In this document: in pieces, positions 10,204 through 24,143 of the stretch
Position numbering within the stretch: position 1 is the first letter of the stretch
How the letters are laid out: each line of letters begins with the position of its first letter
From: Dendrobium chrysotoxum
Lineage: Eukaryota; Streptophyta; Magnoliopsida; Asparagales; Orchidaceae
Direction: 5' to 3'
NCBI GenBank assembly: GCA_019925795.1
Contig: CM034314.1
Coordinates: 99,443,264 to 99,507,263 of the forward strand
Length of the DNA stretch: 64,000 nucleotides
Program-made: the position numbers and the translations under genes
The notes under the pieces: generated by a model
The model's database searches: none
What the model saw: only the letters and a program-made list of their open reading frames with translations
Told to the model about the DNA's origin: nothing

Positions 10204-13200
10204 GTATGTACACAGATATTTCATGCAAAATATTTGTACTTCATGCTGCCAGCTTTAATTTACTTTTATTTCTTTTCCTATTTCATCCGCAACACATGTA
10301 TGTATGTTTGCTTGTAATATTTACTTACCCTTTTTTGTTACTGTTTTCAAGTATATTATTACCTAAACAAAATACTGTATAAAAATAGCTAATTCGGTTC
10401 AGAAGAGCATAAAACAAGGAATGCTTGTGACATTTCCTTTTCTTAGAATATCACCTCATATAGCACTCAACAGAAAATTCAATAGCGGAGGATTTATGGT
10501 GTCGGCTGTAAACCTTTGGGGTTAGGCTGTGAGGATCATGATGAGATGCACTTGCTGAATAATCTGTTTTTCTAGTAGTATCCACCTACTTCTTCTATGA
10601 TTCTCTACCCAAAAGCGTTCGGTCTTTTCAAAAGCATGTCCTGTTAACTTGATGAACCTTTTTTTTTAAATCCAGGTTATTTTACATACACTTTTAATTT
10701 TTATTAGGTATATTACAAATAATTCCTGACGGTGGGATAATCTGATTTAAAGTGAGAATTTGCCTCTTAATAGAACACGACGAAGAAAAAATGATTATTG
10801 TAGTTGATCCCTCATAGCGGGATAAAGGCTTTTGTTGTTGGTGGTGGTGGAATCATTTGATTGAACATAACAAAATAACCCGTGGAGCACAGAGTGAATG
10901 AATTCCCAGTTGCTGATCGATTGTTACATTTGTTCTTTACAAACATTTTTCATTATAAAATAATCTCGGTGGGGCATATTTGCAAGGTTGGGGAAATTTG
11001 ATCCTTCAACGAAGTTTGGGTAGTATCGGCTATAAAGCAACTTTTTTTTTAGCCTTTGCCTAATCTTAAGTGGAACTCTCTCTCTCAAGGCAGTTGGTAA
11101 CCATGTGTGTTGTACCTACTACTTTCAATGCTTTAGCTGAACCAATAAAAAGAAGAGTTGTGTAAACATTTATGGTTCGACATGCAAATTTACAGAACTC
11201 TATGGATATGGATGAACTTTATGCAATCTTGAGATGCTAAATCTGAAAAAAGACCTGATGCTTGAGCTGATGATGCCTCTTTCATACTGTTTCACCTCAT
11301 TTTCCAACTCATGTATCAATAGTTGTGTATGGGATGCAGGTCTATGTTCGATAGTGCCATTATACATTCTCCCATTTTAATTGGTTTGTTTTGTTTGCTG
11401 ATTAATAGTTATAAAGAATGGTGTCTTTTCTGGCCATGCAAAGGTTAGTTTATGGATCTCAAGGTATTATGTCCCGCACCTGGGAAAAATAATGGTTGCC
11501 GTGTTGTCTTGGAGCTCTATTTTGCGCTGTATTGTTATCAGTTAGTTCATTACTGTACCAAAAATTAAGGCAGTCTCTGGTTTCTAGACTGCCACACACT
11601 CCTGGGTCCTGCTAGCCATATTTCAGTTATATTCTAATAAGATTGGCTGAAAAAGTACGGCTTCGTTCATTACGTTTTACTCAAAAAGCTTTTCCCTTCC
11701 GGCTGCACAATTTTTTGTGATTGTTTTAAGATCCTTCTTTTGCATTATGACTTTTTAAGTTATTGCAAATTTAATATTCTTCTACCTCTTATGCTGTTTC
11801 TTCGTGATAAGTTGGGTAGTCATATCCTGCAGGGAAGCATCCGAATTGGCTGATATCAACTGGGATAATCTTGGATTTGGACTAGTTCCAACTGATTATA
11901 TGTACATTGCCAAGTCACCCATAGATGGAGTGTTCACAGAAGGGGGATTGCAGCGTTTTGGACCCATTCAGATGTGCCCATCTGCTGGGATCTTAAATTA
12001 TGGACAAGTAGTGCATTTCTTGATATCATTAATTTTTTAATATTTCAAATAAGTTCATTGATTTCTTAGTGATCTTCTGGTTGTAATTGGTTATTTAGCT
12101 TAATAAGAATTAACTTTCACGAACTTCAACTTGCCATGTTACTGCTAAAAGCAATTCTTTATTAAGCCTTTTATATGAGATTATGGACTGATATCTTTGC
12201 ATTGCCCTTGAAATAATAGTCATTCAATGAAACATCAATCTTTCATCTGCATCTCGAGTGTTGGAAAGCATTGGGAATAAGTAGAACTTGGGTTAATATG
12301 GTTTGAGTTCGAGAACCTATATGCCATGAAAAATTGACTTGATTGGGCATGAATCTCGATGCATATTTGAATTGAAAAGTTTTAGAATTAAATTCAGGAC
12401 CATTCAAACTCCGATTTCAACAAACTTATAATCTAATCGAACATCTCAACAAGACGAACCTATCCATGCCAAAAGTGAGCCGTTCCAAGTTAAAATAAGC
12501 CCAAATCAAGTACTTGATATGTTATTAGAAACTTTGAGATATTAATTGGACAACCAAATGATCCTCGGATCTCGAGTGCTTATAATCTAATCGAGCATCT
12601 CGTCATGATGAATCTAAAGAGCCAAAATTTGGTATTATTAAGGCACTTTAATGCAAAAAAAGTATTATGATCAAAGGAATTAATACAAAATGCCTGATAG
12701 AGTGTTTTGGATTTTCTTCATATTTACATGACATGTCACTCTCAAAACCATTATATACATGAAAAAGACTCTTGGCTTGAGATTCAAAAGAGCTCAAAGA
12801 CTTGAAGAATTCTAGAGCTTAACTTGAGCACTATCATTGGACCACCAACCTCAGACCTTCCCTCGACTGTTGTTATTAGAACATTGCCTAATCATCGCCC
12901 TCAGAGCACCATTCGACTGTAATCATTAAACCATAGAATCACTGTCCAACCGCCATAGTGGAATTATTGCCATCGAATCACTGCCATCGACCACACCCAT
13001 CGAATCATCGCCGTCCAAATGCTATTTTTAGACTGTCATCACTCAACACTGCCGTCGAACCACTGGCATCAGTAGACCCCCGTTACTTGACCAACATTGT
13101 TGGACTGTTGTCTCTTGGCCACAATCATTTGAACATTTTTCATTCCATGCCGACTATGATATTTTCTGCGAACCCCAATATTTTTGTAATTTAGTCATCT

Positions 13201-16200
13201 CCAAATCAAGGGATGAGCAAACATTTATAATTAAAATTAACATAATGGAATTGTTTTAGTTAGGTCAAACCTTTTGATTTTCCTCTTTCCAGATTTTTCA
13301 CATTAAAACTCTATTGTCACGCATGCTCTTTTTATTTATCATTTTACGTGCTATATCTTTGCTCGCGAAGCTAGGATGCTAAACTTTCGTACTCTACTAC
13401 CGCAAATTTTCTTGTACGCAACAGTTTGACGTCATTTACATGAATCAATCCCACTATTGTTATGGACACTTGTTAGATGGTCAATAGGAATGAAAATTGC
13501 AACAATAGAGCCTCTCGCTCCAACACTTATTATTCTAAGAACCAATCTTTAAACTATGTATGCCAAGCCTCTGCGACTTTCTACCCTGATGGGCGTAACC
13601 CTACTTGCAAAGGTGCATCAGTTCTGTTTGTGTAAGATATCATTTGCAAGATAGAGGAGTCTCTGAATGAAATCTTTCAGCTCTCATTGGGGACTCGACA
13701 TTAAAAGTCGATATAGCATGAAGAGACCCACCTCCCTTAGGATTAACTACCAGATCAGATTATCCAGCTTGAGAACACCTGTAGAAAACCCCCTCACCAT
13801 CATACAGTGATTCCTTTATCGCAACAGGATGTCAATCTAATTGACATAGCTAGCTCTACCCATCCATCTTGCATTGCTCACGCCCCTCCAACAATCATGA
13901 GGAACTTGGCTCAACCTCGCCTCATTGACGTCTCCCTTTGTAATGTTCTGTGTGATGTTCTATGATGCTTGGTCAAAGTGGAATTTCTCTTAAGGCGTGG
14001 AAATTAGCCCCCTCTTCATCGTATTTTTCAAGAGTTATCACTTCTAATTAAAGCTCTTCAACACCCAATTCTAATAAGTTTAAGTTGTTGAAAATTGACT
14101 CTTACGATGGGGTGCTCAACCCTTATGAATATATCGATCACTACATGATCACAATGCACATGCAACAAGCCTCAAATGCTGTCCTTTGTCAAATCTTCGT
14201 CGATACCCTCAAGGGACAAACTTGCACATAATTCTACTCTGTTTAGGGAGAGACCATCCGCACATTCGTTGAGTTTGTCAGGTTTTGTTGAACAATTCAT
14301 TGCAAATTGAAGAATTGTCATGGTCTCTTCCTAATTCTTAGGAATTTGTCAGAAGGAGAGAGAGTCGCTCAAGGAGTACTTCCAAAATTTTTCTTTAGAA
14401 GCTTGCCAAATCCTATGAGTAAATCTTGAGTTGCTAAGAAATGTCTTCCTAAGAGAGATTGTTTCTAGGCCTTTCTATTCATTGAAAAGTGGGTTATAGC
14501 TTGCTCATATGCTGGCTTGATCCATCATGTGAAAGTACAAATCTTAGTCAATAAGGCCATTAATGTCCATCGAAAGCAATTCGAGCAACACACACATAAA
14601 TGGAAGAATGCACTAGATAGTGCTAATCAGTTATCTCAACAAAAAAAAGATGGAGCAACAGGGGAACCAAAACTTCCCTCTTGAACATCACACCAGCATA
14701 GTTTCCATCTTGACCATCACACCAGCAATGTGAGCCTTGATTGAAGGAGTACACACCTTTCAACATATCCCACGCTAATATCTTGATGTCCATTTGTGAC
14801 AAAGAAATTATTAGGTGGTGAAATATGTTGAAACCAAACTCCAGAAATCAAAAATAATGCTGTCATTTTCACTGAAGTTGGAGACATACCACTGAAGCAT
14901 GCAAGCAGCTCAAAGAAAATTGAGAGGTTTATTTGACAGGACTATCTTAACTAATTTATACAAACCAACTCTCCCATACACTACGGGAAAATCGTCCATT
15001 ACCAGCGGATTTTTTCGGCAGAAATAGGTGATTTTCTGACAGCTTTTCGGCGGTTTTTCGGTGATTTTAAGTTGTGGTTTTGCTGGTAATCGGAGCGGCG
15101 GTTGGTGCAGAATAATTTCTGGCAGTTGGTCTGGCGGTTTAGCTGCCGGCAATAGCTGGCGGTCTAACTGCCTGAAATTTCCTGCGGTCTAACCGTCAGA
15201 AAACCGCCGCTAATAACGGGCAGTTTCTCTTGTGTTTCGGCGACTTGAAAATGTCTTTTGGTATCGATGTTTCCGGTACCTGTAGCATTTGAAAAAAAGG
15301 TGATTTACATACATACAACTTTATTTCATGCTATTTACATATCTAACACCTAAAACTTTAATATTACATTCCTACTACTCATGAAAATTTTAATATCAAA
15401 TATATCACTCTTATATTTCATTATTACCACCCATACCACCCTATAAATTTTAATATTTCATTCTATGCACCCATAGTTGTTCTATGGGTGGTAGGCATGT
15501 AATGTTAAAATTTTAGGTGTTAGATATGTAAATAGTATGAAATAAAGTGGTATGTATGTAAATCCCCCAAAAAAATTGACAGCCCCCCTTTGTTCTACTA
15601 CATTTCCACAATTTGCTCATGTAGCAGCTAAATAATATAAACAAAATAATATACACTAACACAATGTTCACAATTAACAAATGCTCAGGCAGTTCAAAAC
15701 ATAAAATTCATAATAAACAAATTTTTAAACATAAGAAAACATAAACTTCAACTTGTTAAACAAACTTTAAAACATAAATTTCAATTACAATAAAAGTTTC
15801 ACATCCGTATGTTCTCAAACAAAAGCTAGTTCTTCAAGCTCCAACAACAATTTCAATATTAAATTAAATTTAATCATCGTTCGTGTCCTCCCTGCCCTGT
15901 GATTCATATATAGGCTCCTGCTCCTTTTTCTTCTAATTTTCAGCTCGATATGATCGCAGCTCCGCCTGCATCTCATCCTGAATTAGTCTTATCTCCTCTA
16001 TCTCTCTTGTCAAAGCAGCAAACCTATGGCCGACTGTTTTTTCAGTTCCACTAATGTCATAAAATGCTGAAGTAGATGTACTGCTCTCATAAGCATATCC
16101 CTGTGAACCTAAGCCATAAACCTTCCCCCTTTGCCTTCTCCAACAGCTTCTGACCACGTATGGTACTCAAAATATTAGGTTGATCCTAAAGATGATCCCT

Positions 16201-19200
16201 TATCAGTAGACGACTGACCCTCTCGAAGTCGTATACAATCATCCTATAAGAATAAATCTATAAAATAAAATTTATATTTATTTCTTATTATTACTCAAAA
16301 AATGATACTCACGTGAGCTTTTCTCACATTCTTATCAACCCACTGATGAATAGTTTAATGTTTGTGAGTCCTTGTATGCAGCTCCAGTGGTATCAGCTCC
16401 CGACCAAGATACTCTTTTTGCAAATAGAGAGCATAGTTAAAATAATGTACATATTTTTCTGTAATTTATTGAAATATCTTTTACCACTCGTCGTTTATGC
16501 TCAGTATGAGGCACTGAACCACCCGCATGAAGAGAGCTTCCTAAACCCCCACAGTCAGATGCTCTATTTTGCTTATTTTGCTCTCTCAATTTGGTGAACT
16601 AAGGGCTCGCCCAAGCTCTGCTCAAATCGGCACATACTCCCACGCCAATCCATAATGGACGCTGCCTAGACTTTCTAATATCCGTGAGCATGTCCCTAAG
16701 ATGAGTAGAGCCTCTTATCTCAAAATTGATTTTGATCCTCAAACCATGCTTAGGCAACCACCTAAAATTTTTCTGTAAAATATAGGCATAATAAATAATA
16801 TTAATACAAATGAAATAAAAAATTTTAAGTAATGCCAAATAAATATAACTGAAATTCTCTGAATCACATATCTCTAACTTCCTTTGGGATTTTTTTCCAC
16901 GATAAGTAAGGAGCATCATATTTGCTCCGTATGATGTCACGAATCTTATGGGTAGGCTGTCTTGAGGGATTGAATTTGCATGTAAAAATTTTTGTCAATT
17001 ACACAACATATCAGATTACAATAACTTTACAAAATAAACTGAACTTATATATTGCCCTCAGGCTCTATGTATACATGCTTATCTTCTGCTATTGTAGGCT
17101 CCCCCACCCCAACCTCTGCTTGTGTTGATGGTCCACCATGTTCTAGCTGCACATGAGGTAGGTAATAATGAGGGTGATGGTAAGGAGGATAGGGGTAGGT
17201 TGATGGAGCTTTTTTTGATGTTGGTGGGGGATAATATGGATAGAAGGAAGCTGATGCAAGCAAACTAGAGAGAAAGCCAGATAAAGAGAACAATAGGCAA
17301 CACTTACTTAAATTAACTTCAAATAGTAGCAATCATCCACATTTCCAAAAGACAAAGGAGAATTGAAACCAAACGAAACAAAAAGAAAAATAAAAAGTCG
17401 CTATCCTCAGAACAACCGTAGGAACGGTTTCCTCGCATGTATCGAAAAGTAGGTAAAGTAAATTATGTGCTTAGGGCTAGCAAACCAAATGGTCCACCAC
17501 AGCAAGAAAGTCCAACCGTCCAACCTACTCCGCCGGCAAATGCTCTCCAAATCAACCAACCAACAACACCAAAATAACCAGAGGAAGGATACAGGTGGAA
17601 TGTAACTTGTGGAGAGAAGAAGAGGTAAGAAGCCCGAGAAGAATATAGCTCGCAAGCTATAGAAAAGAGGAGAAGAAAGTGGACAAAGCTCTCAAGCTTT
17701 TCCAAGAGAAGAAACCCTCAGGTTTAGGTGGCTATCCAAACAATTTTCAACACCATTTTCCTTCCAAAAACATGATATATTTATAGGCAAACCATAAGGA
17801 AACCAAACAGCCATAGCACCTCCATCTAAACCAATTAGATTTAGGGAAATGAAAGACCAAAGGTCACCAAACAGCAGCCATAAAGGGGTACAGGAAACAA
17901 CAAAAAAAACCACAGCAATCCAGCCAAAAAAGGCCACGGAAACAGTCTAGAATTCCACGGAACCAGCCAGGTGGGAAGGAGCCGAAGAGGCAAACCAGCA
18001 ACCAAGGAAGCAGGCACAAGAAGCCCAACAGGTAAGTCCACGGAACCAGCCAGGTGGGAAGGAACCGAAGAGGCAAACCAGCAACCAAGGCAGCAGGCAC
18101 AAGAAGCCCAACAGGTCATATGGGGAAATAGCAAAAACCACCAAAACCAAAGGGTTAAGAGGAGAAACCGAGGAGGCAGCAGGGGAAAAACGAGAAGGCA
18201 GCAAGGGAAAAAGAAAAGCCACACACCACCATACCTTTTAGGATTAATGAGCTAAACTTCAGCTCAAAAATAGAACTCCAATATCAGCTCCAAACCGAAA
18301 ATCAGCCACCACCAAAGGACCCAAGCTAGCAAACCAAGGTCTACCAAGCCCAAAGCACAACCTACCATGCTCATAGGATGCCTTCCATCATTGGATAGCT
18401 AAAAAAAAATGTAAAATAACTAAAAATAAAATAAAAACCATTGTTCAATAAGAAATAAAAAAAACATGATTGCATTAGAAGCTGAATCTATCTGATTTGG
18501 AGAGAGAAATCGAGGACTAGTAGACGTAGGAGTCGAGAAGTACCAAACATGGGGTGGTACTCTAATTACAGGTGGATCTATCTGTCCCTGCCCCTGCTTA
18601 GTGGGGGACTGATGCTGACTATCTGGTGGTGGTGATGGCACTCCTGACACTTATGGAACTCTCTGGCCCTAACCTTGATCATCCTGTCTAGACCCAATTG
18701 GTCTATTGCTTAACTTCTTCCTGTTACCAAACATTGATGTAATGGATTTACGAGGAGGCTCGTCATCTGAAGCCATCTATAGTAAATAAAAACTAATTAG
18801 TTTACATTTGATGAAATTACAGTAACACTAAAATTGCAATAAATATGTATACTTATAAATGAAGTTGTAATAAATATGAAGATTTGCTAGAATGTATAAA
18901 TAATTTGCATTAAAAAATAGCTTCCAAATATCATTTATGTTGTTAGAATGTATAAATAATTTACCTTTGATTAAAACTTAGGTGAATATGTCTGTCATTT
19001 TACGAACTTGTTTTTGCTAAACATTATTTGATTAAAACTTTGGTTGATACAACATTAAGTATATTGCAATAAATTTGATCACTTGAGCTACAAGAACTAT
19101 TCTGAATCAGAAATGCTTTCAATGCTCTCTAAGGTATCTTCATTTTCTTACTCATTCTCACTTGAAGAGCTCGTCGAACTATCCGCATCCTCTAACTGCA

Positions 19201-22200
19201 TTTCAGCATTAGGCAATGAACTATCAAGAAAATTAATTTCAACAGTCCTACAATCTGACATCTTATCCTCTTGATGTGCAGTAGCTATGACGTATTGTTG
19301 GTCAACAATCCCTACATGTTTTAGTATGAAAGATTTGGTATTTTTCATGCAGTAAGGGCAAGCTAACTTCCCTGCTTTGCTCCTACCCGATATCATACTG
19401 TAAGCCGAAAAATCACCAATGGTCTAAAGCAATGCAACTTTTAGGAGAAAATTCTGTTTGGTTGAGATGTCATATGTGAGGACATCTTCTTCTCATAAGA
19501 ACTTGAGGTCATCAATTAATGGTTACAAAAATATCAATTTTTTCTTTTGGATTATGTGGTCCTAGTATTATAAGTGTTAAAAATATGTACGGGATAGTCA
19601 TGCATATCTCTGATGGAAGGTTGTATGGTGTTAATATGACTGACCAATAAAAGTATGGTGAAGCTACCAGGCTGTATGAAGTGAAACCGTCAGCACATAA
19701 TCCTAATCTTATGTTACGTGGCTTAGCAGCAAATAAAGTATGTGTTTGATTGAAATGTTTTCATGCTTTTGCATCTGATGGATGAGAAAGAACACCACTG
19801 TGAGCTAATTTTTTCTTATGACATCTCATATGACCTGCTGAACTCATTGATTCGTAGAGGCACTGAAGTTTTGGAATAATCGATAAATAAAACGAATGAT
19901 AATATGAAACATCTTTTTTTTGACAACGTTTTTCCGAGCTGGGTTTGAACCGAGGAGCATTGCAGGTACGATAACAAACTTTTGTTGCACTATTCTTGTA
20001 GTATAACATACAACCATTTATACAATAATCAATTTTTATAGCGGTGAGACCCAATTTGGATACTATTTTCTTCATTTGGTACAAATCTGTGTGGATTAAA
20101 TTGTCCATTGGATTTGTTTCCTTCAGAAGAAAAATGAAGTTATTGAATCAATTTCGAGGAATATTATATTTAGTTTTGATACTGAGCACCCTAACAACAA
20201 CTGATAATTCTGAATGAGTTGTGTAACCTTCCCAAATTAGTTTTTGAGCAGCATGTAGTAATTCATAAAAATTTCTTGTTTCTGGGTTTGGTGGCTCTTT
20301 CATGTTTGTCTTAAAATTTGGACCAGCTGCATCAAAAACAAGTTCTTCACACGATCTACTCATTTGATCTTCATCTATTGTTCTATAAGCTGTGGATGGA
20401 CTGGCATGAGTATCTCTATGTGGCTTGTACTCGCCATGTGAGGTCCATAATCAATATTCTGGAACATGCGACTTGAATGAAAGTCTCAACTCCCTCAATA
20501 AATTTATCTGTCAATCCTTTTCGTCCCAATAATAATCTGTTATACATCCAATATTTCTCTTCTTGGATAGTCATTTGGATGTTGAATTAATAATCCTAAG
20601 ATAATATGCAAAAATGTATCTTATGAGTAAAGCATGAATGATGCGCAAAAATTTATCTTATGAGTAAAGCATAAATGATACACAAAAATTTATCTCCAGA
20701 GAATGCTAGAGAGGTAGGCATACGTGTTTGCATGGATATGGGTTAAGACATGAAATTTATCTACAATCATTTTTTGGGTTCTAACTTTGATGAACATTAA
20801 ATTCCCATTCCTCAATTTCCATATATCCCTTTCAAATTCAAATTCTTCCAAGATCTAGTTTATTATCTTAGTCATCGCCAATATGGGTGGAGAAGGGGTG
20901 TTCACAGCACCTATTTGGATCCATTTGTTGACCCCATTTTTGAATGAGGTCTAAGCCCTTTCCTTTGCTATCCATGGTGCTTAGGTGTTCCTACCAACGT
21001 GTAAATGCATTCTATAGGAGCTATAGGAGACGACCTAAAGACTTCCCCCTGACAGAACTTACATGACCTACATATTCCTACGACCAATTCCTAAAGGAAT
21101 TAGGGAGTCTCTAAAGGAATTTCAAGTATAAACCTATGGCTCCACTTGAACTAAACTTTTTCATAATTACTAAGTGTGCCACTCAAAGGGTTATTTAATC
21201 TTAAACCTAAACATAATCCTTGGTGTTTAACCTAATCACTTTCGATCCATCAGGGAATTGGTTTGATTCACCCAAGCTCCTTCGTCAACCTTGGTTGATC
21301 ATATTTGACCATAAACCCTAACATGCCCTAAATACCACAAATCTTCTTTGAAGTGCCTTTCTAAGGATTGACCCAACCCTGGCATATAAGATTGAATTCT
21401 AAACTTTACAAAACATCCCTTGAACTGAAACAAACCATATCCAACATGGGGTATTTTGTAATCATATCCAAATGGACTCCAAAGATTCATGTTGTCCAAA
21501 TCCTAAAACAACTAGAACTAATAAAACTCATCTAGGGTATTTTGCATAACTCAAATGTTGAGATTGGAAACTCACCTTCATGCATAACTCAAATCCCTTC
21601 GTCTAACATGCATAATCTCTAGAGATTGGAAACTTACCTTCATGCATAACTCAAATTATAGTTTGTAGAAACATATGCATAACTCAAATTTAATATAGTT
21701 TGTAGAACCATATGCATAACTCAAATCATGTCAAAATTCATTACTCCTACGGCTAGGGCGGAGGGAAAGGAATAACAACAAGAAAGAACAACAAGGAAGG
21801 AGAGGAGATTACCTGTAGCTTGGGAGATGAAGATGAAGGCCGGCGTTGGCTAGGGCGGAAGGCTGACTGGAGCTGTAGCGACAACAGGGCCTTCTCTGGG
21901 ACGAAACGAAATGAATCAGCGCGTTGAAATGAGGAAGAAGGGGCGGGCCAGGGAAAAAGGGCTCTTTCTGGCGGAATTTTTGGCGGCTAAGTTACTTAAA
22001 ACCGGTGGTTAATCTGCCGGTAACTGCGTTGGATATATAGAATACCGCCGGTATAATAGCGGCCAAACCGCCGGTATAACAGCGGGTTATTACCAACAAC
22101 TAATTTGCCGGAAATTCCGGCGGTCCTTTGGCCGCTAAAAATTTTGCCAGTATTTGATGAATCTCTTGTAGTGATAAGGATACTGCTCCTAATGGGGGCA

Positions 22201-24081
22201 ACCAACATAAAAGCAATCTAGGCAACACTAAATGGTTAGTGAAATTGAAACCATCATTGGAGGCTCTCCACTATCCATGAACTCTTCATCATCATCGTTG
22301 AGGAGCCAACATGGAGGAATTCTCGTGTCGATCACTCTATTATTTTCGATGACTCCGATTTTGAGGGAGTCCAAATTCTGCTTGTCATCAACACTGTGAT
22401 TGACAATTTATGCTAAAGTGTTTAAAGAATTTTGATTGACAATGAAGTTTTATTGATGTCTTATTCTACACAAGATTTCTCTGCATGGGCCTTATTTGGG
22501 AGAAGTTTCAGTTTGCTATCGAACCATTATATGGGTTCGACAATAGGTCGGTACGAGTGGAAGGGACAATCACTCTCCCAATTTATCACACCCCAAAATT
22601 TATATTAGAAGAATTGCATTTTTTTTCTAAACATCAACTAAAGCTGACTATTTTCATATAAATAACATAATATAAATGGTAGAAAACATAAATACATTTA
22701 TAGAATATTTATAACTTGATACAGGCCCAAAATATAATATGTATAATAGTCATGACACAAAATAAATCGGTCAATCACTACTATCCATCATGACTAAAAA
22801 AAATATTAAGAAGTGCAAAATGAAAAATCATGGATGTTGTCCAAAGCCTCACTTTACAAGATCCTTACTCTTATATGAAAACATGTAAAAATTATATAAT
22901 GAGCATAAAAATCTAGCATGTAACCAGCATTTACAATTGAAATTAATGCACAATAATAACATAATATGCAGTGTAAACATATATATTATTTTCCCTTGTA
23001 TCACTCTTATCCATCTTATTATATTATTACTAGTCTTGCTGCATATCAATCATATTTATGATATTTAATCAGTCTCGTAAATAATCAGTCTATCATCAAT
23101 CTATCTTATAAATCATCCATCTTATCTATTATCTGTCATCTGTATATCTATCATCCATCAATCTAATAGTCTATCAATAATCAATCTAATCAGTCTATCA
23201 AAAATCATTCTAATCAGTCTATCAATAATCAGTCTAATCGGTTTATCAATAAAGAGTCATTATTTTTTGTCTGTCGGTGTAATCGGTAAATCAGTCACAG
23301 TCAGCCCACCATCCTGTACAGGATAACATGTACACACGCACTTTATGTTAATAATAATAATAAACATCATACATATTTGATGCAGCTATCAATATACTTA
23401 TATATTATTTTATCAGTCATATCATTATCAGTTTCCTCCATCTCACCTAACAGATCATTTCATTCATTTGTCTACTCTTACGCATATCATATCCTTCATA
23501 TCACATATGCATCTTGATAAAAGACATCCTGTACGACTTTTTGTACACATCATGGTATGTAAATCTGCAGTGTGGTTGTCATATGCATTCATAATGCCAA
23601 AATGCATATCATTACCAAATGAACAGTAACCATATGCATATCAAATATTCATATCCAGATTCAGTACATTGTTATCTGATAATTTTGCAGTTAGTATTTC
23701 CCCCGCTTATTTCAAGTAAAATAATATACATACAAAACTAACTAGTGAAGTTGTCATATACCCCAACCAAAACGTTCAGAACAACAATATTTACCATATA
23801 CCAAAAGTTACACTATGAAAACTCATTAGAACCGAAGATATTGCATTTTGGCTAGATTCAAGGAGAAATATACTTCACCCAAAAACATTGAAAATATATG
23901 CAGAGTAAATGTTAATTACTACGATCAGAATATTTTTTATAACAGAGGTGACAGACAAAAAAGCCTCTAAGAGCTTTCTCTCTCTTCTCTCTCTCTCCTT
24001 TTCTCTTCTTCCCTTCCTCTGCTCTTTCCCCAACACCAAATGGAATAAGGGGTGGGGAGGGCTAAGTAGAGGATATATATA

Positions 24082-24143
<62 letters not shown>

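Larger units (their letters stand above)
15933..18775 (-). pseudogene. Second CACTA gene (Transposase_24 / Ptta-like) relic
   Basis: Starts at 18775 with MASDDEPPRKSITSMFGNRK. After a solo-LTR-like insertion it continues ASFYPYYPPPTSKKAPSTYP and VQLEHGGPSTQAEVGVG (17045-17250), then WKKIPKEVRDMWFREF (about 16850-17000), and ends RGKVYGLGSQGYAY and a coiled-coil LTREIEEIRLIQDEMQAELR at 15933-16110. The IPxEVRDMWFxEF and VYGLGSQG blocks are typical of the second gene of plant CACTA elements. Disrupted by stops, introns and the insertion. Confidence 0.75.
14979..22173 (-). mobile_element. CACTA (En/Spm) DNA transposon, 7.2 kb, defective
   Basis: Left end CACTACGGGAAAA at 14979 and right end, reverse-complemented, CACTACAAGAGA from 22173. 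The 3-bp target duplication ATA lies at 14976-14978 and 22174-22176. Subterminal GCGGTYTAAC / CCGCCGGTAT repeats lie at both ends. Inside on the - strand are a TNP2-type transposase relic (19148-20574) and a second, Transposase_24-like gene relic (15933-18775). It inserted into the old gypsy element. A MITE and a solo LTR sit inside it. Confidence 0.9.

Noticed and set aside
12958..13194. A His/Pro-rich frame of 78 codons
   Set aside because: Low-complexity GACCACC/ATC repeats of an old LTR; the same kind of frame occurs in the paired LTR at 28.5-28.8 kb.
13700..14060. Possible tRNA or snRNA gene
   Set aside because: Scanned by eye for tRNA A/B boxes and cloverleaf pairing here and elsewhere; none convincing.
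17841..18255. Overlapping 80-127 codon frames on both strands
   Set aside because: Produced by the 83-bp tandem duplication in a solo LTR; no domain recognised.
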